A stretch of DNA of 64,000 nucleotides, from NCBI RefSeq assembly GCF_900107775.1, contig NZ_FNRF01000001.1, positions 248,001 through 312,000 on the forward strand, given 5' to 3'. The notes below the pieces were generated by a model. It had not been told where the DNA came from and searched no databases. It saw only the letters and a program-made list of their open reading frames with translations. Below, in pieces: positions 35,470 to 44,709 of the stretch (positions are counted from its first letter, which is position 1; each line of letters begins with the position of its first letter). The position numbers and the translations under genes were made by a program. This DNA is from Xylanibacter ruminicola. GTDB taxonomy: Bacteria > Bacteroidota > Bacteroidia > Bacteroidales > Bacteroidaceae.

Positions 35470-37989
35470 TTACGGACGGAAGTAGATACTTAGTAGCAGC
35501 TCACGAGAACGGATAGGAGTAGAAGAGGAGAACGATGTGAGTTGCGTGTAGGTGGTGTAGGCATAACGCTTCTCGTTAAGGATGTTATTAAGCGCTAAGG
35601 TAAATTCGAGATTAGAACGAAGTTTCCAAACGGCTTTGGCATCCATCAGGAAATGATTGGTGTACTGATGTTGCGCCACCTCATTACGATAGTACTCGCC
35701 TACAAGTGAAAGTGACAGCTTTTTGATAGGCGAATAGTAAAGCGAAAAACTATGCTCAAAACCCTGAAGGCTGTTGGCAGCCTCATCCCCCATACGCAGT
35801 TGGCTATTGCCATACTCCAGTTCGTACTTCCAGTTGAGTTTCTTGAACAGCGTGCCATTGATGATAGCATCGAGCGACAGGAGATTATTGCGATAAGACA
35901 TAAGCACATCACCTGTAAACATTTCGCGATCGTGCTGTAGCCAGTTGGCATAGAGCTTAAACATGCCACCCGTGAATGGTAGCATCGTCTCAATATTGCC
36001 ATTCACAAGCCACGAACTACTATGGTTAGGACAGAGCATCAAGCCATTTATCAACCAGTCGCCGTCGAACGACTGGATAGACACAAACGGATTCTTGTTC
36101 CACATACGGGTGGCAGTAAGAAAGCCAAATACCCCATTAGAAGAATTCTGATAGAAAGCAGATAACGCCACACTCTTGCCTGTGGCTGTGCCATATTCGG
36201 TAGTGCCACGCATCATAGTGCGATAGTTCGTCATCAGCTGTCCATCAAAGTTGTTGCTGATATTGTATGGATTCTGACTGATACCGCCTGTGAGCGACAA
36301 CGAAAGATTCCGGATGCCTCGATACGACACCCCCAAGCTGCTACCAAAGTTTACATCATCGCGCTTGCTATCACCAAAATCATAGTGATAGTAGCTCAGT
36401 GGTAGGCGTAGGGTAAAGTTGAATTGGCGATGCGGATATTTCAAAGTTGGCGTCAGATAAGTCTGATATCTACGTGTTCGATAGTCGTTCAGACTGCGAT
36501 CAACGTAGTTCACCCCACCTTCCATCGCTACAACAAAAGCACCTATTCCAATGTCGAAATTCACATGCTCATCGCTATAGAACGAGTGCCGTCTTAAGTC
36601 CTGATAATAGTTGTCACCATCTCTTTCCACAGCAGTATATTGCGGCAACCACGCCCATTGGTTCTGCGAATTAACCGTTAGGGCATTCTTGCCTTTGCGG
36701 TGGATGTACTCTAATGAGTTACTCAGCTGATGGCGAGGCAGATAGAGATGCTGGGTAGCATTGTATGTTCCGCCTGTAAGCACATCGCCGCCATCCCAAC
36801 CAAGATCCGTACGCAGCACATTGTTCAGGTAGTCACTATCGCGATTCACTTCGATGGTCATCTTGGCTGCCAGCCGCTCTATGCCAGCCTTACTATGCAG
36901 ACGGTCTTCGATCATGCGGCTACCTGTCGACTGATAATATTCAGTATTCGATTCATACTCATTATGCTGGCGATCTGTAAGATACGACACTTGGGCATCG
37001 AGTGTTGCATCGCAACCAATACCAAATATCCAGTTAGTAGACAGCAGATGTGTTTTATTGAACAGCGTGCGCTGCTTCTCCAGTTCCGACTGTTTGCCTG
37101 CGGGCAATGTCAGATAGTCGACCTCGCTGTAAGTCTGTGTTTTTTTATCCAAGATATCGATATGTTCTCTGATGTCGCGCTGCAGGTCTTCGCCTGTATT
37201 GTTGGTCTTATAGGTAGAAATCATCTGCCATTGTTTACTGAACATCATAGCTGTGAGGTTACCGTTCCATAGCGCAGGTGTACCCAAGGCAGCATTGATG
37301 GTGGTGATGAGATGTGACTTAGAACCATCTTTCAGTTTCAGGTTGATAGCTGCCTGCTCTGACTCAGAGAGATTCTTTAGGGCTTTTACAGGCTGGTGGT
37401 TGGTCATCACCTCTACGCTACTCACATCCTTGTGCTCTACGCCCTTTGTGGCCAGTCCGTATTTACCTTGCAACAGATCCTTGCCTTCGATATAGAACTT
37501 GTTGATAGGCATACCGTTATACGACACCTTACCATCTTCGGCCACCTGTATGCCCGGCATCTTTTTCAGCACATCACCGATGGAACGGTCGCCATCTTTG
37601 GCAAAGCTGGCTACACTATACACTAAGGTATCGCCCCGCTGGCGAATCTTCTGTGATTTAATCTTCACCTCTCTCAGCTCGATAGCCGATTGTTCCAAGG
37701 TTACATGATAGTCTGTTTGTCCAACCACAAAAGGGATGGTCTTTTTCTTGTAACCAATGATTGAGAAATGCAGTGTAGCAGGATTTGAAGTGGCTGTAAG
37801 CATATAGGTGCCATCGGCTTTGGTTTGTACAAAGCTTTTGGTTTTGTTGTCTTTATCTCTTGCCGACACGATTACTTTAGCCAGCGGTTTTCCACTCTGG
37901 CTATCCGTAACATATCCTGTCACTTTTATCTGTGCAGAAGCAATAAGGGCTGAACCTGCCATCAGACAGGTGAACAATAATCTCTTCAT
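35470..37989 (-). CDS. TonB-receptor-like outer-membrane protein with carboxypeptidase-like N-terminal domain
   Basis: An 839-residue protein from Met2 (the ATG one codon earlier is also possible). Signal to about 20, then a carboxypeptidase-like beta-sandwich (about 22-105, GYVTDSQSGKPLAKVIV), a plug-like domain (GDVLKKMPGIQVAEDGKVSYNG) and a large beta-barrel ending in LLLSIYFRP. It is not SusC-type: shorter, no SusD partner and no EVVVVGYG. Such proteins commonly sit next to GLPGLI-family genes in Bacteroidota, as here (10 bp gap). It is the last gene of the blaI operon. The substrate is unknown; peptide or metal uptake or envelope homeostasis are possible. Confidence 0.85.
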   Translation of the reverse strand: MKRLLFTCLMAGSALIASAQIKVTGYVTDSQSGKPLAKVIVSARDKDNKTKSFVQTKADGTYMLTATSNPATLHFSIIGYKKKTIPFVVGQTDYHVTLEQSAIELREVKIKSQKIRQRGDTLVYSVASFAKDGDRSIGDVLKKMPGIQVAEDGKVSYNGMPINKFYIEGKDLLQGKYGLATKGVEHKDVSSVEVMTNHQPVKALKNLSESEQAAINLKLKDGSKSHLITTINAALGTPALWNGNLTAMMFSKQWQMISTYKTNNTGEDLQRDIREHIDILDKKTQTYSEVDYLTLPAGKQSELEKQRTLFNKTHLLSTNWIFGIGCDATLDAQVSYLTDRQHNEYESNTEYYQSTGSRMIEDRLHSKAGIERLAAKMTIEVNRDSDYLNNVLRTDLGWDGGDVLTGGTYNATQHLYLPRHQLSNSLEYIHRKGKNALTVNSQNQWAWLPQYTAVERDGDNYYQDLRRHSFYSDEHVNFDIGIGAFVVAMEGGVNYVDRSLNDYRTRRYQTYLTPTLKYPHRQFNFTLRLPLSYYHYDFGDSKRDDVNFGSSLGVSYRGIRNLSLSLTGGISQNPYNISNNFDGQLMTNYRTMMRGTTEYGTATGKSVALSAFYQNSSNGVFGFLTATRMWNKNPFVSIQSFDGDWLINGLMLCPNHSSSWLVNGNIETMLPFTGGMFKLYANWLQHDREMFTGDVLMSYRNNLLSLDAIINGTLFKKLNWKYELEYGNSQLRMGDEAANSLQGFEHSFSLYYSPIKKLSLSLVGEYYRNEVAQHQYTNHFLMDAKAVWKLRSNLEFTLALNNILNEKRYAYTTYTQLTSFSSSTPIRSRELLLSIYFRP

Positions 37990-38002
37990 CATCGAAATGA
38001 TT

Positions 38003-38890
38003 TTATTTATAGTCTAACTCTATCAGATCATAGGGATCTTCGGTCTCTGTTGGCTCCTTGCCAAGCATCACATCATCAGCATTAGCCTTCTTAATAAGCG
38101 CTAATCGTTGTTTCCACGTCTTTTTTAACAGATCGATTCGATCGGTGCGCTCGTAGCGCTCACCATTAGGCGGTTCGCTATGATAGATGCGCTGCTTGTC
38201 TGGCATCTCTATCCCTCGGAGTTCCCAACTATATTCATCAGCGCTATCTCTTACTGCCAGAATCAGTCCTGACAAACCATGAAACTTATACGGTCCGTCA
38301 CTGATAGGAATCTCTTCTGTAAACCATGCCGTATAGTGGCGCCCACGCCAATCGCATTCTGCCCGTTGACAAGGGTATCCTAATATTACAGAGGTATCGG
38401 GCAATATCTCCCAAGCCTGTGGTTCCATGGCTTCTGTATAGAAAATCCGCCTGGACGCCACCCAATCCTGAACCGTCAAGCTGTCCTTGGGATAATGCTT
38501 ATAGATTTTTGTATCTTCTCCTTTCGGCATGATAGCCATCATCATTGCAAACGATTCATCCTTGGTCTTTCCTTTGGCTTTCAACCCTGCTCTCACCCGC
38601 CGTTGGTACTCTTCTTTTGCCTGCGGTGTGGTATAAAAGAGTGAATCGGATTGAAAGTCATCATAACTGTAGTATTTAGACAGATGATTGCCTATCGCCA
38701 GCAGAAACGTCTCATGCTCCTTAAAATGACGAGAACGGATGAACATATAATCCGTATACTCATAAGTACACACAATCTGAGCAGTATCTATCACCTGCCA
38801 ATGCCAGAATGTTTCCTGTATCTGAGCTGAAACAGGGCAGATGCGACAAAAGCACAACAGCATAACGAGGGTTAAGGACTTTGCTTTCAT
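38003..38890 (-). CDS. GLPGLI family periplasmic protein
   Basis: A 295-residue protein with a signal peptide ending PVSAQ and the family-naming motif in the form GLSGLI (KFHGLSGLILAVRDS), preceded by the typical CQRAECDWRGRHYTAWFTEEIPI segment style of this family (only partly conserved). Family function is unknown. The gene is regularly paired with carboxypeptidase-domain outer-membrane proteins. It lies 8 bp after the BlaR1-like gene and 10-13 bp before the receptor gene, so the four genes form one operon. Confidence 0.85.
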   Translation of the reverse strand: MKAKSLTLVMLLCFCRICPVSAQIQETFWHWQVIDTAQIVCTYEYTDYMFIRSRHFKEHETFLLAIGNHLSKYYSYDDFQSDSLFYTTPQAKEEYQRRVRAGLKAKGKTKDESFAMMMAIMPKGEDTKIYKHYPKDSLTVQDWVASRRIFYTEAMEPQAWEILPDTSVILGYPCQRAECDWRGRHYTAWFTEEIPISDGPYKFHGLSGLILAVRDSADEYSWELRGIEMPDKQRIYHSEPPNGERYERTDRIDLLKKTWKQRLALIKKANADDVMLGKEPTETEDPYDLIELDYK

Positions 38891-38898
38891 ATTTCTGA

Positions 38899-40149
38899 TT
38901 AGTTTGATCCGTCTTTTTTCAGTATTATCTTTTGGTCAGTCATATCGCTCTTTACCTGTATGGAGACTGTGGCCACACCTATATTCAGAAAATCTACCAC
39001 AGTGCCTTTGGGTACTTTGAGCGAGAATTTTCCATCAAAATCAGTAATCGTACCTGTTGCACCGTCATGTTCCTTTACAGCTGTACCTAACAAGGGATTA
39101 CCTTCTTCGTCAACTACCGTTCCTGAAATCGTCAGCAATGCGGTTTCTAGCTGAGGTTTCGATTTTTGGATGCTTTGCTGTTTATGAGGCTTAACCACAG
39201 GGTCTGGTGCCACCTCCTGTGGCGCAGGGGGCTGAATGGTATCAGCAACAGGATGGATGGGAGCAGGTTCTGGCACCTGATAGTGAATCATCGTCTGGGC
39301 ATTCAGGGCTAAGGTGATGGCTACAACGGGGAGCAGATACAGCACCTTGAGCAGACGTGAGGGCTTGGAGCGATGGCGCGCCATCATCTGAAAACGGTTC
39401 TTCAGTGTTTGCTGACTGATGGCATTAGCCAACTTGCACTCCAACTTGGCATTGGCCCTATCCATCAGCAGGTTCAGATAGTGGTGTGCATCTACACCAC
39501 CCGAAAGCACACTGGCATCGGCCTCGTACTCATGAACGGCACGTAACTCTCTACCTGTGAGCCAGATGGCAGGGTTAAACCACTGCAGGGCAATCGCCAA
39601 CTCCATCAGCAACAGATCGAAGGAGTGATAGCTATTGATGTGTGCCCTCTCATGAACCAAGAGGGCCGAATCCTGTAATTGATAGTCGCGACGCGAAAAC
39701 ACGATGGTGTTCCACCAACTGAACGGAGCAATATTCTGAGCGCAAACGGCAATGGTGGTACCATCTGCTTGCGGATGCTGCTCGCATTGGTTAATCAACT
39801 TGTTCAAACGATAGATACTGATGGCGGTATGGAGCAGTTTTAATACTACGCCTACAAGATAAATGACAAATATCCATAGGAGGGGATTACCGTAAGTTAC
39901 TGAGGGGCTATCCGATACAACACCAGCTGCAACATTAAACCCGGATGCAGACATAGATGCAGCCACAACCGTTTTGTGCAGGGTGATTTCGCACAGCGGA
40001 AGGATAAAGGCTATCAAGACCGACAAAAGCAGGATGGCACGATTAAAGCGATGAAAAGTCTCACGTTCCATCAACAGGCGATAAAACAGATAGAACACAG
40101 CCAACAGTATCGCCACCTTACCTATATATAACAGAAATGCCGTTATCAT
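38899..40149 (-). CDS. BlaR1-like M56 membrane metallopeptidase with C-terminal carboxypeptidase-like domain
   Basis: A 416-residue protein with membrane helices at about 1-27, 35-52 and 90-110. The M56 zinc motif HERAH (about residues 164-168) is followed by the third ligand region VHEYEADASVL. Another membrane helix (about 265-285, VLYLLPVVAITLAL), a proline-rich linker and a CarboxypepD_reg-like domain (about 335-410, ISGTVVDEEGNPLLGTAV) complete it. In BlaR1 the extracellular sensor is a penicillin-binding domain; here it is replaced by the beta-sandwich. The expected role is to inactivate the BlaI-like repressor encoded just upstream (4 bp overlap) when an envelope signal is sensed. It is not evidence of beta-lactam resistance; no beta-lactamase is present. 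Confidence 0.88.
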   Translation of the reverse strand: MITAFLLYIGKVAILLAVFYLFYRLLMERETFHRFNRAILLLSVLIAFILPLCEITLHKTVVAASMSASGFNVAAGVVSDSPSVTYGNPLLWIFVIYLVGVVLKLLHTAISIYRLNKLINQCEQHPQADGTTIAVCAQNIAPFSWWNTIVFSRRDYQLQDSALLVHERAHINSYHSFDLLLMELAIALQWFNPAIWLTGRELRAVHEYEADASVLSGGVDAHHYLNLLMDRANAKLECKLANAISQQTLKNRFQMMARHRSKPSRLLKVLYLLPVVAITLALNAQTMIHYQVPEPAPIHPVADTIQPPAPQEVAPDPVVKPHKQQSIQKSKPQLETALLTISGTVVDEEGNPLLGTAVKEHDGATGTITDFDGKFSLKVPKGTVVDFLNIGVATVSIQVKSDMTDQKIILKKDGSN

Positions 40150-40550
40150 CGTTTCGACTCGATTTTTGTCATCAATTCCTTCAGTTCTGCCAACTCCTCA
40201 TCGGTATATTGCTCCTTTTTGGCAAAGAAGCTGACAAGCGATGTAAATGAGCCATCAAAAAAAGTATCCTTTACATCGCTGATAAACGAGTAGGTGTAAT
40301 CATCCTTGCTTACCAACGGCGAAAAACGATTGGCCTTGCCTACCCTTTCTGGCTTTACAAATCCCTTGTCAGTAAGAATCTTCATAAACGTCAGGATAGT
40401 AGTGTAGGCAGGTTTAGGTTCAGGATAGCGATCGATGATGTCCTGAATAAAGCCCTGCTGTTCTGGCAAACTCCACAGGATGTTCATCACCTGCGTCTCG
40501 GCCTTGGTTAGTTGCTTCTTTTTCTCCTTCATAATGCTTAGGTTTATCAT
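40146..40550 (-). CDS. BlaI/MecI/CopY-family repressor
   Basis: A 134-residue winged-helix protein. The family pattern LTKAETQVMNILWSLPEQQGF, AYTTILTFMKILTDKGFV is intact, followed by the dimerisation helices and the usual C-terminal region (FFAKKEQYTDEELAELKELM). The alternative start Met7 (40532, MKEKKKQLTK) is also plausible. It overlaps the BlaR1-like gene by 4 bp. Two TACTAAAT-type dyads stand upstream, one inside its own promoter, so it almost certainly represses its own operon and may affect the divergent HTCS gene. Confidence 0.92.
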   Translation of the reverse strand: MINLSIMKEKKKQLTKAETQVMNILWSLPEQQGFIQDIIDRYPEPKPAYTTILTFMKILTDKGFVKPERVGKANRFSPLVSKDDYTYSFISDVKDTFFDGSFTSLVSFFAKKEQYTDEELAELKELMTKIESKR

Positions 40551-40558
40551 TCCGCCGG

Positions 40559-40590
40559 CAAATATATACTAAATATTTAGTAGTTCCAAA
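40559..40590 (-). promoter_or_regulatory. promoter of the blaI operon
   Basis: On the leftward strand TTTG (40590-40587), a 20 bp spacer and TATATTTG (40566-40559) give a full consensus match. The box ends 8 bp before the ATG at 40550 or 26 bp before Met7, which favours Met7 unless the mRNA is nearly leaderless. Confidence 0.75.
40567..40582. promoter_or_regulatory. BlaI operator O1, inside the promoter spacer
   Basis: TACTAAATATTTAGTA is a perfect 16 bp palindrome filling the spacer between the -33 and -7 elements of the blaI promoter. Repressor binding here would block RNA polymerase directly. Confidence 0.75.
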
Positions 40591-40598
40591 TTTTATCA

Positions 40599-40612
40599 AC
40601 TAAATTTTTAGT
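40599..40612. promoter_or_regulatory. BlaI operator O2
   Basis: ACTAAATTTTTAGT is a near-palindrome (one central mismatch) with the same arms as O1, centred 31 bp (about three helical turns) from it. It lies between the two divergent promoters. Confidence 0.65.
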
Positions 40613-40671
40613 ATTTAACATCTTTTTGTCATTAAAAAGGGATAAAGAACAGTCTTTACAAATAATTTTTG

Positions 40672-40679
40672 TATTTTTG
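40672..40679 (+). promoter_or_regulatory. -7 box of the second HTCS gene
   Basis: TATTTTTG, 25 bp before the ATG at 40705, without a good -33 element. The region upstream holds the BlaI operators. Confidence 0.45.
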
Positions 40680-40704
40680 CGCACGAAAAGGGAAAATTAA
40701 AAAC

Positions 40705-43700
40705 ATGAAGATTAAATTACTGCTTGCTTTGCTGGCTTGCGTGCTGCAACTGCAGGCTTACAACATCCGACATATATCCAGTAGCGACGGGTTGTCGGCC
40801 AGTTCGATACTCAGTATTGAGCAACTGCCCGATGGCACCATGCTGTTTGGCACCATCGACGGACTGAACTGCTACGACGGCAGTAAGGTGCGACCTGCCA
40901 CCCTGCATGCCGGGCAACGACTCTACGGCAACCTGATAGAGCATGTGCTGAACGTAGGTGATAACAATACCTGGGTGCTGACTAACTATGGTCTGAACAT
41001 CGTAACACCCAAAGGACAGGAAGTGCGCTACTACCCGCAATTCCAGGGATTAAGACGCATACGAAAGAATCCGCAAGGCGACGGATTCCTGCTTACCGAC
41101 GGCAAACTGAACTATATCGACAAGCGCGATGGTAGCATACATGCCCTACCCCTGAAAGGCGTAACACTGGCCAACGTGTGCGACTTTGCCGTATCGAGTA
41201 AGGCTCTTTACCTGTTTAACCGCGATGGCATTGTGAGCTATCAGCTACGCGCCAACAACAACCAATACACCATTGGCAAGCCCAAGATGGTGCAACGCAT
41301 GCACCTGGTATCGGCCATGCCCGATGGCGATACTGAATACCTGGTTACCAACGACGGACAGCTATACAGCTACCAGATGGAGACACTCTCCCTGCAACAC
41401 GAGATGTCGCTGGCCCATGAGATCAGTCGACGTGGTTTTGTTAACGAGGTGCTGCAATACAAGGAGTCGCTGATGATTGGCTTTGGCGAAGGTGGCGTGA
41501 TTAAGGTAAACCGTCCCAAAGGCAAGCCAGCCGAGATGATCGACTTAGGGGTTGAAACAGGTGTATTCTGCATGCACAAGGACCGCTTAGGCGATATCGT
41601 ATGGATAGGCTCGGATGGTGCCGGCGTGCTGATGTATAGCGACGAGCCACTGACATTACGATCGTTTGCAAGCACCTCGCTACGTGCCGGTAAATCGTTC
41701 CCCATCCGTGCCCTGCTAAAAGATGGCGAGGGCAACCTATGGGTGGGCACCAAGGGCGACGGACTGATACAGGTACCCAACTTCAGCATCTACCAGAACC
41801 CACACCAGCTGGGCGAAACGGTGTACAGAGAGCAGAACAGCGGCCTGAGCAGCAATGTGGTTTACAAACTGGCCGAGAGCAAACATCCCTGGTTCTGGAT
41901 TAGTGGCGGCGATGGTATCTGCTATTTCTCGCAAGCCACCAAGAGCATACGACCCGTACCAGCCGAAATGCACCTGCAGCAGGTGATTGATATCCGCGAA
42001 AAAGGCAACGAACTGTGGATGGCTACCTTGGGATCGGGTATTGTAAAGGCCGATATCAGCGTAGAAAACGGACAGCCACGACTAACCAACATGAAGCGTT
42101 ACGTGCTGGATGGCGGTAAAGGCTCGTCGAACTACTTCTTCTGCTTGACCTGCGACGAACAGGGCCGTTGGTGGTTCGGAAACCGCGGAAAAGGACTTTA
42201 TACCTTTGAGAAAGGACAGCTGAAGTATATGGCACCCAGCCAGACAACCAACGACCCCAGCATTAACGATGTGTTTGCGCTGCAGGCCGTGGGCGATAAC
42301 CTGTGGATAGGTACGGGTATGGGCATTTTTATACGTAACAAGCAAGGCAAGAGTCACCATCTGACTACAGCCAACGGACTGCCTAACAACACCATACATG
42401 CCTTTACAAAAGGTACAGCAGACGAGGTGTGGGCCACCACCAACGGCGGACTGGTAGAATTGTCGCCCAACGGCACGGTGCTGAAGGTATATGGTATGAA
42501 CAGCGGACTGGATGTAACCGAATACTGCGATGGTGCCGCCTTTGCCAATGGCAGGGAGCTGTTTTTTGGCGGTATCAACGGCTTTACGGCTATTGTGAAC
42601 GACACCACCGTACAGCAGCAGGTACACGAACTGCGCATTAGTTTTACCACACTCGACATTTTGGGTAAGCTGCAGAACATCAACGACTTTATGCAGGGCG
42701 AGCGCGATAACCTGACGCTGACATTAGACCACACACAGAACACCTTTGCCGTGAGCTTAGCTACCTTTAACTATCTGGAAGAGCCGTTCTACCATTACCT
42801 GTACCGACTGACTGACGACGGCGAATGGATTGACAACGGATCGAGCAACGTGATATCGTTTACACAGATGGCCGAGGGCAGTCACACACTGTATGTAAAG
42901 GCCAAGAACATGATGAACGGTAAGGAAACGGCCGTATCGCAACTGCACATCGACATCAAGCCGCCTTATTACCGCACCATCTGGGCCTACCTTATTTATA
43001 TATTACTGGCCATTGCCCTGATAGCCATCTATGTGCGCCACTGGTACGAGGACCAGAAGCTGCACCAGCAGATGCAGCTGACCCGACTGCAACAGCAGCA
43101 CCAGGACGAGCTGTACGAAGAGAAACTGAAGTTCCTGACCAATGTGGTACACGAACTGAACACACCTCTGACCCTGATTTACGGACCATGCGAGCGCATT
43201 ATGGCTTACACCAAGGCCGATGAGTTTGTGAGAAAATACGTGGGCAAGGTGATGCAGAACCTGGGCCGACTGAACAGTTTGATTCAGGAGGTTATCGACC
43301 TGCGCCGTGTAACCACAGGACACCACGAGATAAGTTGGCGACGCGTGGATGTATCGGCAGTGGTGGGCGACTATGCCAACGCCTTTACCGAGATGGCCGA
43401 ACGCAGTGGCATCAGTTACGAACAGGACATTGAGCCAGGCTTGGTGTGGACATCTGACGACAAAGCCCTGAGAAGCATCGTAGGCAACCTGATATCAAAC
43501 GCCTTTAAATACACCAAGAGCGAGGGCACCATCAAAGTAAAACTTACCCGACAGGAGGGAGGATTGCTGTTCTCGGTTTATAACTCAGGACGTGGTATCG
43601 CACCTGAGGACAGGGAACGCATTTTTGACTATTACACTGTGTTCGACAGCGTTGAGGAGAGTCCGAATGCCGGTCAGACCTCGCGTAACGGCATTGGTAT

Positions 43701-44709
43701 GGCCATCTGTCATAACATGACCAAACTGTTAGGCGGACGGATAGAGATTGACAGCGAGGTGAGCCAGTATGCACAGTTTAATGTGTATCTGCCCGAAAAG
43801 CCGCTACCCGAAGGTGTGAGCGACGAGGTGGTGACATCGGCTAAGCAGACCGACGATATGCCCCTGGCTGTGCCACAGGCTGTAAGCACTGCCAAACCAG
43901 CACGCCCACTGCCCAAGATGGCAGGCGACAGAACACCTACCATCCTGACGATTGACGACAATCAGGAGATGCTTGACCTGCTGGCCGACTGCTTGTCGGA
44001 CTACCGTGTGCTGGCAGCCTTGAATGCCGAACAAGGCATGGCCTACCTGAAGGAGGAAACTCCCGACCTGATTATTACCGATATCATGATGCCGGGTACC
44101 GACGGACTGGACTTTACACAACAGGTAAAGCGCAACAAGCACACCATGCACATACCACTGATTATCCTATCGGCCAAGACATCGGAAGAAGAACGTATCG
44201 AAGGCCTGGACAGCGGCGCCGACGTGTATATCAGCAAGCCCTTCAGCATCAACCTGCTGCAGGCCACCGTGGTACGTCTGTTAGAGAACCGCAACGTGCT
44301 GCGCGAATATTATAATTCGGCAGCATCGGCCTATGTATATGCCGGTGGCAACCTGATTAGTAAGGAGAATCAGAGTTTTGCCGACGAGGTGACAAAGGTA
44401 ATCGACGAGCACCTGACCGACACCGAACTAACCCCAGAGACATTGGCGGAACTGATGAGTATCAGTCCGCGCAATCTCTATAGGAAGTTCAGTGATGCCA
44501 ATATGCCGACACCTAAGGATTATATCAAGACCTACCGTATTAATGTGGCAGCAAGATGGCTTACCACTACTAATACCACTATTCAGGAAATCATTTATAA
44601 AACGGGCTTCAACACGCGCTCACAGTTCTATACTGAGTTCCGAAAGCATTTTGGTATGACGCCTAAAGAGTATCGAGAGCAACAGCTTCGAGCAGTACAC
44701 AACCACTAA
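40705..44709 (+). CDS. HTCS: hybrid two-component sensor/regulator, probably of the alpha-mannan locus
   Basis: A 1334-residue protein from the start at 40705 (MKIKLLLALLACVLQLQA is the signal peptide; the frame extends 12 codons upstream into the promoter). Reg_prop blades run to about 650, Y_Y_Y about 670-750, membrane helix about 757-777. HisKA has His816 in VVHELNTP; HATPase has YNSGRGIAPEDRE and NGIGMAI; the receiver has Asp1126 in IITDIMMPG; the AraC-type HTH is at the C-terminus (NLYRKFSDANMPTP, RSQFYTEFRKHFGMTP). Complete. Its 3' end overlaps the convergent GH76 gene by 47 bp, and the nearest PUL is the mannan one, so it most likely senses alpha-mannan oligosaccharides. It is divergent from blaI. 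Confidence 0.92.
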   Translation: MKIKLLLALLACVLQLQAYNIRHISSSDGLSASSILSIEQLPDGTMLFGTIDGLNCYDGSKVRPATLHAGQRLYGNLIEHVLNVGDNNTWVLTNYGLNIVTPKGQEVRYYPQFQGLRRIRKNPQGDGFLLTDGKLNYIDKRDGSIHALPLKGVTLANVCDFAVSSKALYLFNRDGIVSYQLRANNNQYTIGKPKMVQRMHLVSAMPDGDTEYLVTNDGQLYSYQMETLSLQHEMSLAHEISRRGFVNEVLQYKESLMIGFGEGGVIKVNRPKGKPAEMIDLGVETGVFCMHKDRLGDIVWIGSDGAGVLMYSDEPLTLRSFASTSLRAGKSFPIRALLKDGEGNLWVGTKGDGLIQVPNFSIYQNPHQLGETVYREQNSGLSSNVVYKLAESKHPWFWISGGDGICYFSQATKSIRPVPAEMHLQQVIDIREKGNELWMATLGSGIVKADISVENGQPRLTNMKRYVLDGGKGSSNYFFCLTCDEQGRWWFGNRGKGLYTFEKGQLKYMAPSQTTNDPSINDVFALQAVGDNLWIGTGMGIFIRNKQGKSHHLTTANGLPNNTIHAFTKGTADEVWATTNGGLVELSPNGTVLKVYGMNSGLDVTEYCDGAAFANGRELFFGGINGFTAIVNDTTVQQQVHELRISFTTLDILGKLQNINDFMQGERDNLTLTLDHTQNTFAVSLATFNYLEEPFYHYLYRLTDDGEWIDNGSSNVISFTQMAEGSHTLYVKAKNMMNGKETAVSQLHIDIKPPYYRTIWAYLIYILLAIALIAIYVRHWYEDQKLHQQMQLTRLQQQHQDELYEEKLKFLTNVVHELNTPLTLIYGPCERIMAYTKADEFVRKYVGKVMQNLGRLNSLIQEVIDLRRVTTGHHEISWRRVDVSAVVGDYANAFTEMAERSGISYEQDIEPGLVWTSDDKALRSIVGNLISNAFKYTKSEGTIKVKLTRQEGGLLFSVYNSGRGIAPEDRERIFDYYTVFDSVEESPNAGQTSRNGIGMAICHNMTKLLGGRIEIDSEVSQYAQFNVYLPEKPLPEGVSDEVVTSAKQTDDMPLAVPQAVSTAKPARPLPKMAGDRTPTILTIDDNQEMLDLLADCLSDYRVLAALNAEQGMAYLKEETPDLIITDIMMPGTDGLDFTQQVKRNKHTMHIPLIILSAKTSEEERIEGLDSGADVYISKPFSINLLQATVVRLLENRNVLREYYNSAASAYVYAGGNLISKENQSFADEVTKVIDEHLTDTELTPETLAELMSISPRNLYRKFSDANMPTPKDYIKTYRINVAARWLTTTNTTIQEIIYKTGFNTRSQFYTEFRKHFGMTPKEYREQQLRAVHNH

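Noticed and set aside
38899..40550. Beta-lactam resistance operon (blaI-blaR1)
   Set aside because: The BlaR1-like protein lacks the penicillin-binding sensor domain and there is no beta-lactamase; the operon encodes a GLPGLI protein and a receptor instead.
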